DNA of 64,000 bases. Source: Tectiglobus sp965223355. Lineage in GTDB: Bacteria > Pseudomonadota > Alphaproteobacteria > Rhizobiales > Hyphomicrobiaceae. The DNA lies in assembly GCA_965223355.1 (NCBI GenBank), contig CBDCWE010000003.1, forward strand, positions 1,054,001 through 1,118,000, read 5' to 3'. This document shows positions 18,191 to 26,136 of this stretch, piece after piece; the first letter of the stretch is position 1; each line of letters starts with the position of its first letter. Below the pieces are notes generated by a model. That model worked only from the letters and a program-made list of their open reading frames with translations. It searched no databases and was not told where the DNA came from. A program made the translations under genes and the position numbers.

Positions 18191-19027
18191 ATGCGCCTGT
18201 TCGATGTTGAAGATCGTGCCGGACCGCCACCGACACCAGCCGTGCGCGTGAACGGCGTCGAAGTCCCGGCCATTGCGATCGCCCGCGAAGTCCAGAACCA
18301 CCCGGCGCCCAACCCGCTGGAGGCGCGTCAGGCTGCTGCCAAGGCGCTCGTCGTGAGGGAGCTGCTTTTGCAGGAAGCGCACAGACGCGGGATCTCGCCA
18401 CTGGTCGACGAACTCGCCAACGGCGTGCGGGAGACGGAACAAGACACGGCAATCCGGGCTTTGCTCGACGATGCCCTCCAATTGCCGTGCCCGACGGTCG
18501 CGGAATGCCGCCGGTACTACGATGCCAATCAGGCCCGCTTTCAATCACCGACGATCTGGGAGCCGACCCACATCCTGTTGAGCGCGCTGCCGCAAGACGA
18601 TGAGGTGCGGGCGCAACGCCGAGAAACTGCGAACACGTTGCTGGCATACCTGCATGACAACGCCATGGAATTCGAACGCTTGGCTCATCAGTACTCCGAC
18701 TGCCCGTCGCGCGAGCACGGCGGCAATCTCGGGCAGATCTCGACAGGCCAGACGACGCCGGCGTTCGAAGCCGCTCTTTTGCAGCTCGAACCCGGTGCAA
18801 TCACACGCGAACCGGTGGCGACGCCCTACGGCTATCACATCATTCGTCTCGATCGACGGATTGACGGGACGACGCTGCCGTTCAACGCCGTTCACCAGAA
18901 GATCGCTGACTATCTTGCCGATGCCGTCTTCCGCCGAGCCGTGCATCAGTTCGTGGCCCTGCTTGCGGGCCAAGCCGACATTGAAGGTGTCGAAATCGAG
19001 CGGGCTAAAAGTCCACTGCTGCAATGA
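18191..19027 (+). CDS. Parvulin-type peptidyl-prolyl isomerase (NifM-like) in the nar operon
   Basis: A 278-residue protein with a PpiC/parvulin domain at about residues 118-225, seen in THILLSALP, YSDCPSREHGGNLGQI and PVATPYGYHIIRLDRR. The N-terminal third is helical (NifM/SurA-N-like). No signal peptide is present, so it is cytoplasmic, like NifM, which matures nitrogenase iron protein. Its position six bases after narI suggests a folding role for NarG or NarH. Parvulin genes at the end of nar operons are known in other proteobacteria; their client has not been proven here. Confidence 0.88.
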   Translation: MRLFDVEDRAGPPPTPAVRVNGVEVPAIAIAREVQNHPAPNPLEARQAAAKALVVRELLLQEAHRRGISPLVDELANGVRETEQDTAIRALLDDALQLPCPTVAECRRYYDANQARFQSPTIWEPTHILLSALPQDDEVRAQRRETANTLLAYLHDNAMEFERLAHQYSDCPSREHGGNLGQISTGQTTPAFEAALLQLEPGAITREPVATPYGYHIIRLDRRIDGTTLPFNAVHQKIADYLADAVFRRAVHQFVALLAGQADIEGVEIERAKSPLLQ

Positions 19028-19039
19028 GGAACGATCGCC

Positions 19040-19345
19040 ATGGTTAGGGAGCTCGGTGACAGCTTCGCCATTCTTGAAGAACCCGGCGGCCTCGAAACGC
19101 TTCTGATCAGCGCCGGAGAGCTGCCGTTGCTCGTCGACATCGAACATGTGGCGGCAGCAATGGATCTTGCCCCCGGCGCGTTCGCCGCTCTTTCCGTGCG
19201 CCGTTTTGTTGAGAGAGCGAACACACAGGACTGGGCATCGCTGATGTCGCGTGCGAACGACAACGACAATGACGATGCCATGGGCTCGGTTGTCAGCGTG
19301 ATCCTGCGCCGGGCAGTCGTTGATGCAAAGAAAGTGTTCCAATGA
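19040..19345 (+). CDS. Unknown 101-residue protein of the nar operon
   Basis: I do not recognise this family. The protein is acidic, with no signal peptide, membrane segment or cysteine, and an Asn/Asp run (RANDNDNDDA) near residue 72. AGGAACG precedes the ATG and the stop overlaps the hemerythrin gene start (ATGA at 19342-19345), so it is translated with its neighbour. Tight packing between the parvulin and hemerythrin genes makes it a real gene with a likely role in nitrate reductase maturation or NO/oxygen response; nothing in the sequence fixes that. Confidence 0.7.
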   Translation: MVRELGDSFAILEEPGGLETLLISAGELPLLVDIEHVAAAMDLAPGAFAALSVRRFVERANTQDWASLMSRANDNDNDDAMGSVVSVILRRAVVDAKKVFQ

Positions 19346-19893
19346 CATTGCCTTCAAACCGTGAACAGCACCTGGAACCGCTTCCGCGCGAACTGTTGCA
19401 CAAGCCACTGGACTACATCCTCGCCGATCATTTGCGCCAGCGCGTCCTTTGTGTGCTGTGTGAGCGACTGGCCGATGCCGACCGGATCGACATCGAACTG
19501 ACGCGCGAGACCCTGGACTATCTCAAGAACGACATGGTCGTTCACGTGATCGATGAAGAGCAGGATCTGTTTCCACTGATCCGCCGCCGCGCGGAGCCGG
19601 GCGATGAGATCGAGACTGCGCTCGGGCAACTGTCCGGTGAGCACGCCGACGATGAAGAGCTGGCCAACAAGATAATCGCCGGGCTCGAACTCTGCCTGCC
19701 GTCTCCCGACCAGCCGCTCGGCGATGACATCAAGGCGGCGCTGCGATCTTTCGCGCGCAACCAGCGCCTTCATCTCGCGCTCGAGAATGCCACTGTTATG
19801 CCGCTTGCCAAGATCCGACTAACCGAGCGCGACCTCAAGGATCTGTCGGCCAGGATGGCGGCGCGACGAGGTATCCTGTTCGAGACGGCTTAG
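19342..19893 (+). CDS. Hemerythrin-like (HHE domain) protein
   Basis: A 183-residue four-helix-bundle protein with non-heme diiron ligands: H30 in YILADHLRQR, H68 and E72 in VVHVIDEEQDLFP, H101 in SGEHADDEE, and a late histidine in RLHLALENATVMPLA. Members bind oxygen, NO or iron and are linked to nitrosative stress or repair of di-iron centres. Last gene of the nar operon, coupled by a four-base overlap to the 101-residue gene. Its TAG stop (19891-19893) is also the left edge of an R1 repeat. Confidence 0.88.
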   Translation: MTLPSNREQHLEPLPRELLHKPLDYILADHLRQRVLCVLCERLADADRIDIELTRETLDYLKNDMVVHVIDEEQDLFPLIRRRAEPGDEIETALGQLSGEHADDEELANKIIAGLELCLPSPDQPLGDDIKAALRSFARNQRLHLALENATVMPLAKIRLTERDLKDLSARMAARRGILFETA

Positions 19894-19982
19894 AGCACAA
19901 CGATGATCGCCATTTTAGAACGAGCAACTTTTCGCCTTTAGTCGGGATCCTTCCGGTGCCGACTAAAGGCGGGTTGCTCTAG
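19891..19982. repeat. R1 repeat, copy e (hairpin B only)
   Basis: Truncated copy retaining hairpin B. GCCTTTAGTCGG (19934-19945) pairs perfectly with CCGACTAAAGGC (19959-19970); compared with other copies both sides of one base pair have changed together. It begins at the TAG stop of the hemerythrin gene and ends in CTAG 11 bases before the carbonic anhydrase ATG, so it fills the whole gap. Confidence 0.85.
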
Positions 19983-19993
19983 CGAGGCACGCC

Positions 19994-20620
19994 ATGCTCG
20001 CAGATCTATTGAACCAGAACCGGGCTTGGGCGGTGGGCAAACAACGCGCCGAACCCGGTTTTTTTCAGCGCCTGTCCGAACAACAGGCGCCGGACTATCT
20101 GTGGATCGGTTGCTCAGATAGCCGCGTGCCGGCGAACGAAATTGTCGGCCTCGACCCGGGCGAGTTGTTCGTTCATCGCAACGTCGCCAATCTCGCGATT
20201 GCGACCGACATAAACTTCCTGTCGGTTCTCGCGTTTGCAGTCAATGTCTTGAAGATCAAGCATGTCATCGTTTGCGGTCACTATGGTTGCGGCGGCGTGC
20301 GTGCCGCGCTCAGCGACGGCCGCAACGGCGTTATCGATCACTGGCTCGAACCCGTGCGCGAGGTCTACCGTCATCAACAGACGCATATCGACGCCATCCG
20401 GCACCGTGCCGATCAGGTCAACGCGCTGTGTGAATTCAATGTGATGGCGCAGGTCGATGGCGTAGCTAAGACGACGATCGTTCGCGATGCTTGGGCGAAT
20501 GGTCAGGATCTGGCGATCCACGGCTGGATCTACGGGCTGTCCGACGGCCTCCTCAGAGATCTCGACGTCAGCCGCAGCGGCACTCCCGTCCGCACTGATA
20601 TCAGCCCGCATGAAACTTGA
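19994..20620 (+). CDS. Beta-class carbonic anhydrase
   Basis: A 208-residue zinc enzyme interconverting CO2 and bicarbonate. Zinc ligands are C40 and D42 in IGCSDSRVPAN, and H96 and C99 in VCGHYGCGGV, with the catalytic R44. Length matches the E. coli Can group. GAGGCACGCC before the ATG lies directly after the CTAG end of an R1 repeat, so the repeat forms the leader of this gene. No evident operon partner; the downstream gene is convergent. Confidence 0.95.
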   Translation: MLADLLNQNRAWAVGKQRAEPGFFQRLSEQQAPDYLWIGCSDSRVPANEIVGLDPGELFVHRNVANLAIATDINFLSVLAFAVNVLKIKHVIVCGHYGCGGVRAALSDGRNGVIDHWLEPVREVYRHQQTHIDAIRHRADQVNALCEFNVMAQVDGVAKTTIVRDAWANGQDLAIHGWIYGLSDGLLRDLDVSRSGTPVRTDISPHET

Positions 20621-20665
20621 TCCGTTTCACCGGAGCGATTTTTATGCGGGCTGGTATTATGGGCC
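20612..20665. repeat. R3 repeat fragment
   Basis: Contains GATCCGTTTCACCGGAGCG and TTTTTATGCGGGCTGGTATT, found again with changes near 32336-32425, 63370-63425 and 63600-63645. It covers the ends of the convergent carbonic anhydrase and sua5 genes. Confidence 0.55.
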
Positions 20666-21622
20666 GTGCGGGCGCGGTGCCGCGGCCCGCCGCAGCCGGT
20701 CGTTGATCGCCAAGCCAAGCCCGTGCTCGGGAATTGGCATTACAGCTATCCTTTTGATGCCGGGCCGATCGAGACGGCGCAGCGCCGCAAACAGGTTGAT
20801 GGCTGCCTCGACCACGTCGCCGCCGGGGCTGAGATTTTCGCAGGCTCCAGCGTGTTCTGGAAGGTCGGAGCCAAACGCCAGCAATGCCTCATCGGGTTCA
20901 ACGTCGCGGGCATTGAGCCGGACCCTGCATTTTGGCGCGTAATGGCTGGTCAATTGGCCGGGGGCCCGAGGTGCTGGCGACGAAGTGGTGGCGAACTGCG
21001 CCGGGCAATCGGCAGCGTGCGCGATCGCCGCCGCCGCGATTGCACCCTGCCGCAATATGATCGGCGCGCTGCCGGTCACGTCGACAATGGTTGATTCAAG
21101 GCCGTGCCGGCAGGGCCCGCCGTCCAGGACAATGTCGACCGCATTGCCGAAGTCGTCGGCCACGTGGCTGGCCTGGGTGGCACTGACATGGCCCGACAGA
21201 TTGGCGGACGGTGCCGCAATCGGCGTGCCGGCCGCACCAATCAGCGCGCGCGCCACCGGGTGCGAAGGAACTCTGACGGCAACCGTGTCGAGCCCGGCGG
21301 TGGCGAGTTCCGCGATGCCCGCCCCAGGCCTGAGCATCATGACCAACGTCATCGGGCCCGGCCACAACGCATCCGCCAAGGTTCGTGCCAGGCCGGACAC
21401 GCAGGCGAACTGGTCAGCGGCGGCCGGATCGCAGACATGCACGATTAACGGATTGAACCGCGGCCGGCCCTTGGCGGCAAAGATCTTGGCGACGGCCCGA
21501 GGCGCTGTCGCATCGCCCCCCAATCCGTAAACCGTTTCGGTCGGGAACGCCACCAGCCGGCCGTCGGCGATGGCCGCACCGGCCCTGGCGATGTTGGCAG
21601 CTGTCGTATCACAAATGGTCAT
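20657..21622 (-). CDS. sua5: Threonylcarbamoyl-AMP synthase (Sua5/YrdC)
   Basis: A 321-residue cytoplasmic enzyme making threonylcarbamoyl-AMP from threonine, bicarbonate and ATP for the t6A modification of ANN-decoding tRNAs. The YrdC domain covers residues about 10-200 with AFPTETVYGLGGDA, KGRPRFNPLIVHV and PSANLSGHVSATQ. The extra C-terminal part, with HYAPKCRVRL and VMPIPEHGLGLAINDRL, is the Sua5 domain, absent from short TsaC. The C-terminal codons run into an R3 repeat. Neighbouring carbonic anhydrase supplies bicarbonate, but that pairing may be chance. Confidence 0.93.
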   Translation of the reverse strand: MTICDTTAANIARAGAAIADGRLVAFPTETVYGLGGDATAPRAVAKIFAAKGRPRFNPLIVHVCDPAAADQFACVSGLARTLADALWPGPMTLVMMLRPGAGIAELATAGLDTVAVRVPSHPVARALIGAAGTPIAAPSANLSGHVSATQASHVADDFGNAVDIVLDGGPCRHGLESTIVDVTGSAPIILRQGAIAAAAIAHAADCPAQFATTSSPAPRAPGQLTSHYAPKCRVRLNARDVEPDEALLAFGSDLPEHAGACENLSPGGDVVEAAINLFAALRRLDRPGIKRIAVMPIPEHGLGLAINDRLRRAAAPRPHGP

Positions 21623-21985
21623 GAGCGCCGGTTGATAGCCAGTTTGTCGTCAAGATCTTGCTTTTCGTGCATTGCCGCAACGCCCAAAATAGCCGAAAAT
21701 CAGGCGTTATAGCGCGGCGTATTACCAACCACAGCCTGCCCGCGCAATCACGAGGCCGTAAACTCATAAATCAGGGCACATTGGTATCGGTTGATTTGCT
21801 GTGCTGCCGGACGCGGAGATGCAGACAATGTGGTTCACTTTTAAAGCCTTGGCACACCGCGGCGCAGCAAACTGGCGATCTCAAGCGTTGCGGCACCGGG
21901 AATGGGCAACCGCCGATCCCGATGCCGCGCCTTGCATATCCTGGCCAAATCGGCACCAATGGACCCGGATTCATAAGTTTAGGGA
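21623..21985. other. Intergenic region between sua5 and the R2 repeat
   Basis: About 360 bases with no gene I can support. A 62-codon frame at 21801-21989 has no recognisable features. The region presumably holds the sua5 promoter. Confidence 0.4.
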
Positions 21986-22170
21986 CTAGGGAACCTCTGA
22001 CCAAGTCCGGGGTCCCAAGTTCGGGGGCCAGGGGAGCATCCCCTGGTCGGGGTGTTTGAGGGGCTGAAAGCCCCTCATCGATCGCCGCTTGGCGGCGATA
22101 TGTTAAGGGCTCTGCCCTTAACGATCCCGCCAAAGGGCCCGGCCCTTTGGAAACCCGGGACGTGATCAGA
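21986..22170. repeat. R2 repeat, copy a
   Basis: Begins CTAGGGAACCTCTGACCAAG and carries five short hairpins in a row: one around CCAGGGGAGCATCCCCTGG, then GAGGGGC/GCCCCTC, ATCGCCGC/GCGGCGAT, TTAAGGGC/GCCCTTAA and CCAAAGGGC/GCCCTTTGG. The right end is degraded after TGATCAGAG. Other copies start near 52988, 58236, 60150 and 63650. Confidence 0.9.
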
Positions 22171-22195
22171 GCTGTGCTGAAGGGACCGGTTCGAG

Positions 22196-23974
22196 ATGAC
22201 CTACAAGGCACCTGTTGATGATATCCTCTATGCGCTGACATCTGCCGTCGGGCTGCCGGCTCTGATCGACCGCGGCGTCTACGACGGTCTTGACATGGAT
22301 ACGGTCAGAGCGATCCTCGACGAGGCCGGTCGGTTCGGCTCCGAGGTTCTCGATCCTTTGAACCAGCCTGGCGATCAATCCGGCGCGAAGCTGGAACACG
22401 GCCGCGTGTCCACGCCGGCCGGCTGGCAAGCAGCCTACAGCCAGTTCTGCGACAGCGGTTGGAATGCCCTACCCGGCCCCGAAGCCTATGGCGGACAGGG
22501 CTTGCCGGAAGTCGTCGCGGTGGCGGTGACCGAAATCTGGAACGCCGCCAATCTGTCTTTTAGCCTCTGCCCGCTGCTCTCGCAGGGCGCGGTGGCGGCG
22601 CTGCTCTCACACGGCTCCGATGACTTAAAGTCCACCTTTCTGCCCAACATGGTCTCGGGCCAATGGCCGGGCACCATGAACCTCACCGAACCCCATGCCG
22701 GTTCCGATCTCGGCCATATCCGGACCCGCGCCGAGCGCCAGGCTGACGGCACTTACAAATTGTTCGGCACCAAGATCTTCATCACCTACGGCGACCATGA
22801 TCTGGCCGACAACATCGTCCACATGGTGTTGGCCCGTTGCTCCGATGCACCGGCCGGCACGCGCGGCATTTCGCTGTTCTTGGTGCCGAAATATCTGGTC
22901 AACGCGGATGGCGCGATTGGCGAACGCAACGACGTCACCACGGCCGGCGTTGAACACAAGCTCGGCATCCACGCGAGCCCGACCTGCACGTTGAAGTACG
23001 GCGAGAACGGTGGCGCGATCGGCTATCTGGTCGGCGAGGAAAACCGCGGTCTCAACATCATGTTCATCATGATGAACGCGGCCCGCCTCGGTGTCGGCAT
23101 GCAGGGGGTTGCGATTGGCGAGCGCGCCACCCAGCGCGCCATCGCATATGCCAGCGACCGCCCGCAGGGCCGCGGCCCACGTGCCAAGGCCGGCGACATG
23201 AGCCCGATTATCGAGCATGCCGACATTCGCCGCACCATCATGACGATGAAATCCATGGTTCAGGCCGCCCGCGCCATCTGCCTTGTCACCGCGCGCGAAA
23301 TCGATCTCCTGCATCGCGCCGAAACGCCGGAGGCCAGGGCGGCGGCCGCTGCCATGTCGGCATTGTTGACCCCGGTCGCCAAGGCGTTTTCAACCGACGT
23401 TGGCGTTGAAGTGGCGTCAATGGGTGTGCAGGTGCACGGCGGCATGGGCTTCATCGAAGAAACCGGCGCTGCGCAGTATTATCGCGATGCCCGCATTCTG
23501 CCGATCTACGAGGGCACCAACGGCATTCAGGCGATCGATCTTGTCACCCGCAAACTGCCGCTGGGCGATGGCGAAATTGTACGTCGCTACATCGAGGAAC
23601 TCGAAGCAACGGCCGCCGAGGTACGCGCCTCCAATCAGCCGGAGTTCGGCCTGATGGGCCAGCGACTGGATGAGGCCGTCACGGCGCTGTCGGATGCCAG
23701 CGCCTACATGATCGAGCAGTTGCAGACCAACCCGGAAGCCGCACTGACCGGTGCTGCGCAGTACTTGCGTCTGTTTGGTCTTACCGCCGGCGGCACGTAT
23801 TTGGCCCGCGGTGCATTGGCAGCTCAACGCAACGGTGATCGTGCGTCCGGTCCGATCGTCTCGGCGCGGTTCTTCGCCGAGCAGTTGTTAACCGCGGCGC
23901 CGGCCCACGCCCAGTCGGTCATGACCGGCGCCGAAGCACTGGAGGCGGTGACGCCGGAGCTGCTTTCGGCGTGA
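22196..23974 (+). CDS. Acyl-CoA dehydrogenase, large (DmdC-like) type
   Basis: A 592-residue flavoprotein, longer than usual acyl-CoA dehydrogenases because of the extra C-terminal domain found in the DmdC group. It begins with the DmdC-like YKAPVDDILYAL; the FAD-binding part includes MNLTEPHAGSDLG and KIFITYGDHDL, and the catalytic Glu is in LPIYEGTNGIQAIDL. Members dehydrogenate 3-methylthiopropanoyl-CoA in DMSP breakdown, or medium- and long-chain acyl-CoA. No DMSP genes are nearby, so the substrate is open. An R2 repeat lies just upstream. Confidence 0.92.
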   Translation: MTYKAPVDDILYALTSAVGLPALIDRGVYDGLDMDTVRAILDEAGRFGSEVLDPLNQPGDQSGAKLEHGRVSTPAGWQAAYSQFCDSGWNALPGPEAYGGQGLPEVVAVAVTEIWNAANLSFSLCPLLSQGAVAALLSHGSDDLKSTFLPNMVSGQWPGTMNLTEPHAGSDLGHIRTRAERQADGTYKLFGTKIFITYGDHDLADNIVHMVLARCSDAPAGTRGISLFLVPKYLVNADGAIGERNDVTTAGVEHKLGIHASPTCTLKYGENGGAIGYLVGEENRGLNIMFIMMNAARLGVGMQGVAIGERATQRAIAYASDRPQGRGPRAKAGDMSPIIEHADIRRTIMTMKSMVQAARAICLVTAREIDLLHRAETPEARAAAAAMSALLTPVAKAFSTDVGVEVASMGVQVHGGMGFIEETGAAQYYRDARILPIYEGTNGIQAIDLVTRKLPLGDGEIVRRYIEELEATAAEVRASNQPEFGLMGQRLDEAVTALSDASAYMIEQLQTNPEAALTGAAQYLRLFGLTAGGTYLARGALAAQRNGDRASGPIVSARFFAEQLLTAAPAHAQSVMTGAEALEAVTPELLSA

Positions 23975-24252
23975 GCGCGGCGCACGGGCTATCGGGCTCT
24001 GCAAGCCGGCCTGCCGGTCCCACCCCGTGGCGCGGCAAGGCGCTTTGGCGGTGATGTTCGGCGATGACGTTCGGTGCTGTGATGGTGCTACCGCGCACGA
24101 GACAGATCCCGTCGTCAGCGGCGAGCGCTGGGGATCGCAGCCAGGTCGATGATGCACCGCGCAATCACCCCAACCCGGTGCACAGCAGCATCAGACGCTG
24201 CCGACTGATCCGCACTGGCGCGGATTTTGCCACAACTATTGACCATAGTGAG

Positions 24253-25749
24253 ATGATGTCCAGGTCGATGACGATAGGCGCTGGGATCGCGCTCGCGGCA
24301 CTGATCCTGTCGGTGCTGCCACCGGGCGGATCCGCGCATGCGAACTGGTTCGATCAAACCCTCGGTAAAGTCCGCGAACTCTGGGCGCAGACGGCCGTTC
24401 ACCGCCGCGACAGCGACTGGCAAATGGCGACCTCGCTGGTTGCGCGGCTGCCGGCAGCGGCGGGTCGGGGCGCGCTCGCGGCAACCGTCGCGGGCCGGGG
24501 GCACTGGACGTTTGCAACGCGTGAGGGCCAACACTTCACGGTTGCCTCGCCGGCCGAGATGCAACGCATTGCCACGGTCCTGTTTCCCGAAGGCGCCGGA
24601 CCCAACGGCCTGACGATTTATCTGTCTCCCGGCGTCGTCTTCGATAGCGCCGACCAGCTTCAGGATCTGCCAGCGGCCGCGCGCCTGCGCCTGGTTGCCG
24701 GACGCACGTCCTATCCCGTGTTGGTGCGTCGGGCGTCCGGGCGTAACGCTGCTCAACTGTTCGTAGCTGTTCGCCGTGACGTCCTGGTTGGCGTGCGTGA
24801 ACGGCGTGTGTTCGACGAAATTCGATGGCAGCTGGAACGCCCGCTCGGGGCGAGCCGCATGCGCCTGCTTTCCGTTTTGCCGGATGGACCGGCGGCCCTG
24901 GCATCGGCGCCGGCCCGCCGCGCGAACTCCGGGTCCGGTCCCGTGATTGAGCCGATCGCAACCCGCCATCTCGCACGAGCGCTCGCCGACCTGACTGGCC
25001 AGACGGCTCTGTTTGCAGCGCGCATTGACGCCGACACCCTGGTTTTTCGGGCGCCAGATGCAAGCGAACAATCATTGGCATTTGCGGCGATCAAGACCGC
25101 CGCCAGCAAGCATGATGTCAGGCTTGCAATCCTCAACGCCCGAGCGCCACGCCAGCCAGGCGCGCGAAATTGGCTCTGGCAAACCGTCGATATTGACGGG
25201 CTCGCGGCTGCGCTGCAGCGCGAAACACTCGCGGATTTTCTCGGTTCGCTCGCGATTGCAGGCGCTAAAGTGGAAGTCAACGGTGCGACATCCGGCGACC
25301 GTGTGACCCTGACCGTCAGCCCCGCTGGCCAAGGTCTGCTGCCATCGCCGGATATCGGGTTGGCCGGTGTTATCGCGGAAATCGCGTCAGAGGTGGTTGG
25401 CACCGTGGTGCCGGCGGCGGTGCGGCTGGAATTGGTTTCTGCAGCACGGACCAGGGAACTTGAACGCCGGATCGTCCCCGGGGTCCCGTCCATCGTTCAA
25501 ATCGGATTTCTGTGTTTGGTTCTGTTCGGATTGTTGACTTACCCCGTCGCGGCGCGATGGTGGCAGGTCGTTTGGCCGCCGGAGACCCGTGCCGACTACG
25601 GCGGACGGTTTGGTTACGAAGCAGCACGCGCGGCACGACATGTTGCGTTCGTGTTGTTGTTCTTGCCGCTGGTCGGCATGCCGGCCATGATCTGGGCCGC
25701 GCTCAGGTTTGCGGGACGACTGGTGCTGGCACCATTGCGATCGCGCTAG
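24253..25749 (+). CDS. Unknown exported protein with C-terminal membrane segments
   Basis: A 498-residue protein I do not recognise. From the ATG at 24253 it has a signal peptide (GAGIALAALILSVLPPGGSAHA), a long periplasmic part of about 380 residues without cysteine or known motif, and two C-terminal hydrophobic segments (around IGFLCLVLFGLLTYPVAARWW and VAFVLLFLPLVGMPAMIWAAL) with a basic tail. The open frame extends 63 codons further upstream but that part is not signal-like. Its TAG stop (25747-25749) lies in the CTAG end of an R1 repeat, so the present C-terminus may have been set by the insertion. Confidence 0.7.
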   Translation: MMSRSMTIGAGIALAALILSVLPPGGSAHANWFDQTLGKVRELWAQTAVHRRDSDWQMATSLVARLPAAAGRGALAATVAGRGHWTFATREGQHFTVASPAEMQRIATVLFPEGAGPNGLTIYLSPGVVFDSADQLQDLPAAARLRLVAGRTSYPVLVRRASGRNAAQLFVAVRRDVLVGVRERRVFDEIRWQLERPLGASRMRLLSVLPDGPAALASAPARRANSGSGPVIEPIATRHLARALADLTGQTALFAARIDADTLVFRAPDASEQSLAFAAIKTAASKHDVRLAILNARAPRQPGARNWLWQTVDIDGLAAALQRETLADFLGSLAIAGAKVEVNGATSGDRVTLTVSPAGQGLLPSPDIGLAGVIAEIASEVVGTVVPAAVRLELVSAARTRELERRIVPGVPSIVQIGFLCLVLFGLLTYPVAARWWQVVWPPETRADYGGRFGYEAARAARHVAFVLLFLPLVGMPAMIWAALRFAGRLVLAPLRSR

Positions 25750-25884
25750 AACAACCTGCCTTTATTCGGAATCGGAACGATCCCGAATAAAGGCAGAAAG
25801 TTGCTCGCCTCTAAAGTGGCGATCATCTTTGTGCTTTAAGTTGGAGCCGCAATAGCAGTTCCAACTTAAAGCACGATGATCTAG
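25746..25884. repeat. R1 repeat, copy b (complete, B then A)
   Basis: CTAG at both ends, hairpin B first (GCCTTTATTCGG type) then hairpin A (17-bp stem with AATA loop, two mismatches here). The left CTAG supplies the stop of the upstream gene. Confidence 0.9.
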
Positions 25885-26136
25885 TGGTCTCAATCACCTA
25901 AAAAAAGCGTATTCAGACGCTCAGATGTGGTCTGTGCCAAGGTGCGGTGGCCCCACGGTACCATGGAAAAACTGTTCCCTGCGTCGGTGCGACGGCCTGC
26001 ACAACGGGATCAAACACGATCAAATCGCCGGACCGCGCGCCTCACGAATTGGTTTTCGCTTGATCGTGAACGTAGCAAAGGACACCGGAGCGCAGCCGAG
26101 CGACGTTTTCACGAGGGACGCCATAGCGTTTCAGGG
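25885..26136. other. Intergenic region downstream of mfd
   Basis: About 250 bases with no supported gene. It holds the 3' side of mfd after the R1 repeat; I see no clear hairpin terminator with a T-run. Confidence 0.4.

Noticed and set aside
21801..21989. 62-codon frame upstream of the acyl-CoA dehydrogenase
   Set aside because: Checked as a possible DUF1127-like small protein; the pattern of Arg/Trp does not fit and it runs into R2.
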